The notes beneath the pieces were generated by a model. The model did no database searches. It was not told the DNA's origin and saw nothing but the letters and a program-made list of their open reading frames with translations. Positions 7,330-7,588 of a stretch of DNA of 7,588 nt are shown piece by piece; position 1 is the first letter of the stretch, and every line of letters starts with the position of its first letter. The stretch comes from Chrysiogenia bacterium (GTDB lineage: Bacteria > JAGRBM01), in assembly GCA_020434085.1 (NCBI GenBank), contig JAGRBM010000560.1, positions 1 through 7,588 of the forward strand, written 5' to 3'. The translations under genes were made by a program, and so were the position numbers.

Positions 7330-7588
7330 ATGAGCCACGCAATTCATCGTTTCTGGGCGTTCGTCGCCCTGTTTGCCATCGTTGCAACCACATCTGCCTG
7401 CGGCGGGAAGAAGGCGGTCCTAGCGCCCGAGTGGGAACAGCTCAAGCCCTCCTGCATGGCAGTGCTTCCGGTGCAGAACGAATCGACCGACGGCGAGGCC
7501 CCCGCGGTTTTCCGCCGGCTGCTTGAAGAAAAGCTTCCGGCCAAGGGCTACCGCGTTCCCCCGCGCGACTTTGTCGACAAGATTCTGA
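7330..7588 (+). CDS. Predicted lipoprotein, GNA1162/DUF799-like, 3'-truncated by window edge
   Basis: Eighty-six codons are open to the window end. The start is ATG after GGGGGAAAG. A signal peptide with hydrophobic core FVALFAIVATT ends in TSAC, with Cys24 as the lipidation site and Gly at +2, which fits outer-membrane sorting under the E. coli rule. The mature start has MAVLPVQNEST (43-53), a helix APAVFRRLLEEKLPAKGY (57-74), then RVPPRDFVDKIL. The order of a hydrophobic strand, LP..NES, a helix, KGY and a P..xVDxx segment resembles the start of GNA1162/DUF799 lipoproteins, which share an LpoB/CsgG-like N-terminal fold. That is recognition from memory over a short stretch, so family is tentative while lipoprotein status is fairly secure. 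Its own promoter and the 98-nt gap suggest a unit separate from sppA. Confidence 0.75.
   Translation, partial: MSHAIHRFWAFVALFAIVATTSACGGKKAVLAPEWEQLKPSCMAVLPVQNESTDGEAPAVFRRLLEEKLPAKGYRVPPRDFVDKIL

Noticed and set aside
6071-7393. 440-codon minus-strand open frame opposite sppA
   Set aside because: It covers sppA, its upstream end and two intergenic features. Composition is that of an antisense shadow, with no recognisable domain.
7281-7526. 81-codon + strand frame overlapping the last lipoprotein gene
   Set aside because: It is out of frame with the signal peptide and lipobox of the gene starting at 7330, has Arg-rich shadow composition and no binding site.

Overview
The window is GC-rich (about 60-65% by eye), densely coding and entirely on the + strand. 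The CarA, CarB and GreA sequences, diderm-type lipoprotein signals and codon use fit a Gram-negative proteobacterium, perhaps a deltaproteobacterium-like lineage. That placement is an inference, because no marker here fixes the taxon.

Region 1 (1-4726) is the carbamoyl-phosphate synthase locus. It holds the 3' two thirds of carA (cut by the window edge), a 229-residue uncharacterised gene overlapping carA by 4 bp, a short intercistronic GC hairpin, and complete carB. CarA releases ammonia from glutamine and CarB uses it, with bicarbonate and two ATP, to make carbamoyl phosphate for pyrimidines and arginine. CarB keeps every catalytic and allosteric residue checked against E. coli.

Region 2 (4727-5272) is a 72-nt spacer with a possible weak terminator and a hairpin around the ribosome binding site, followed by greA, the transcript-cleavage factor. 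A carA-carB-greA order is familiar in proteobacteria.

Region 3 (5273-7231) follows greA after 12 nt. It contains an unrecognised lipoprotein of about 309 residues and then a short-form SppA (S49) protease that carries a lipoprotein signal instead of the usual membrane anchor. Tight spacing suggests greA, the lipoprotein and sppA are co-transcribed.

Region 4 (7232-7588) has a hairpin at the sppA stop codon, a plausible sigma70-type promoter, and the start of a third lipoprotein resembling the GNA1162/DUF799 family, cut by the window end.

I found no RNA genes, CRISPR arrays, insertion sequences or phage genes. Most of the window is core metabolism and transcription machinery. The least explained parts are the gene inside the car operon, the lipidated SppA with its lipoprotein neighbours, and the structured leaders before carB and greA.
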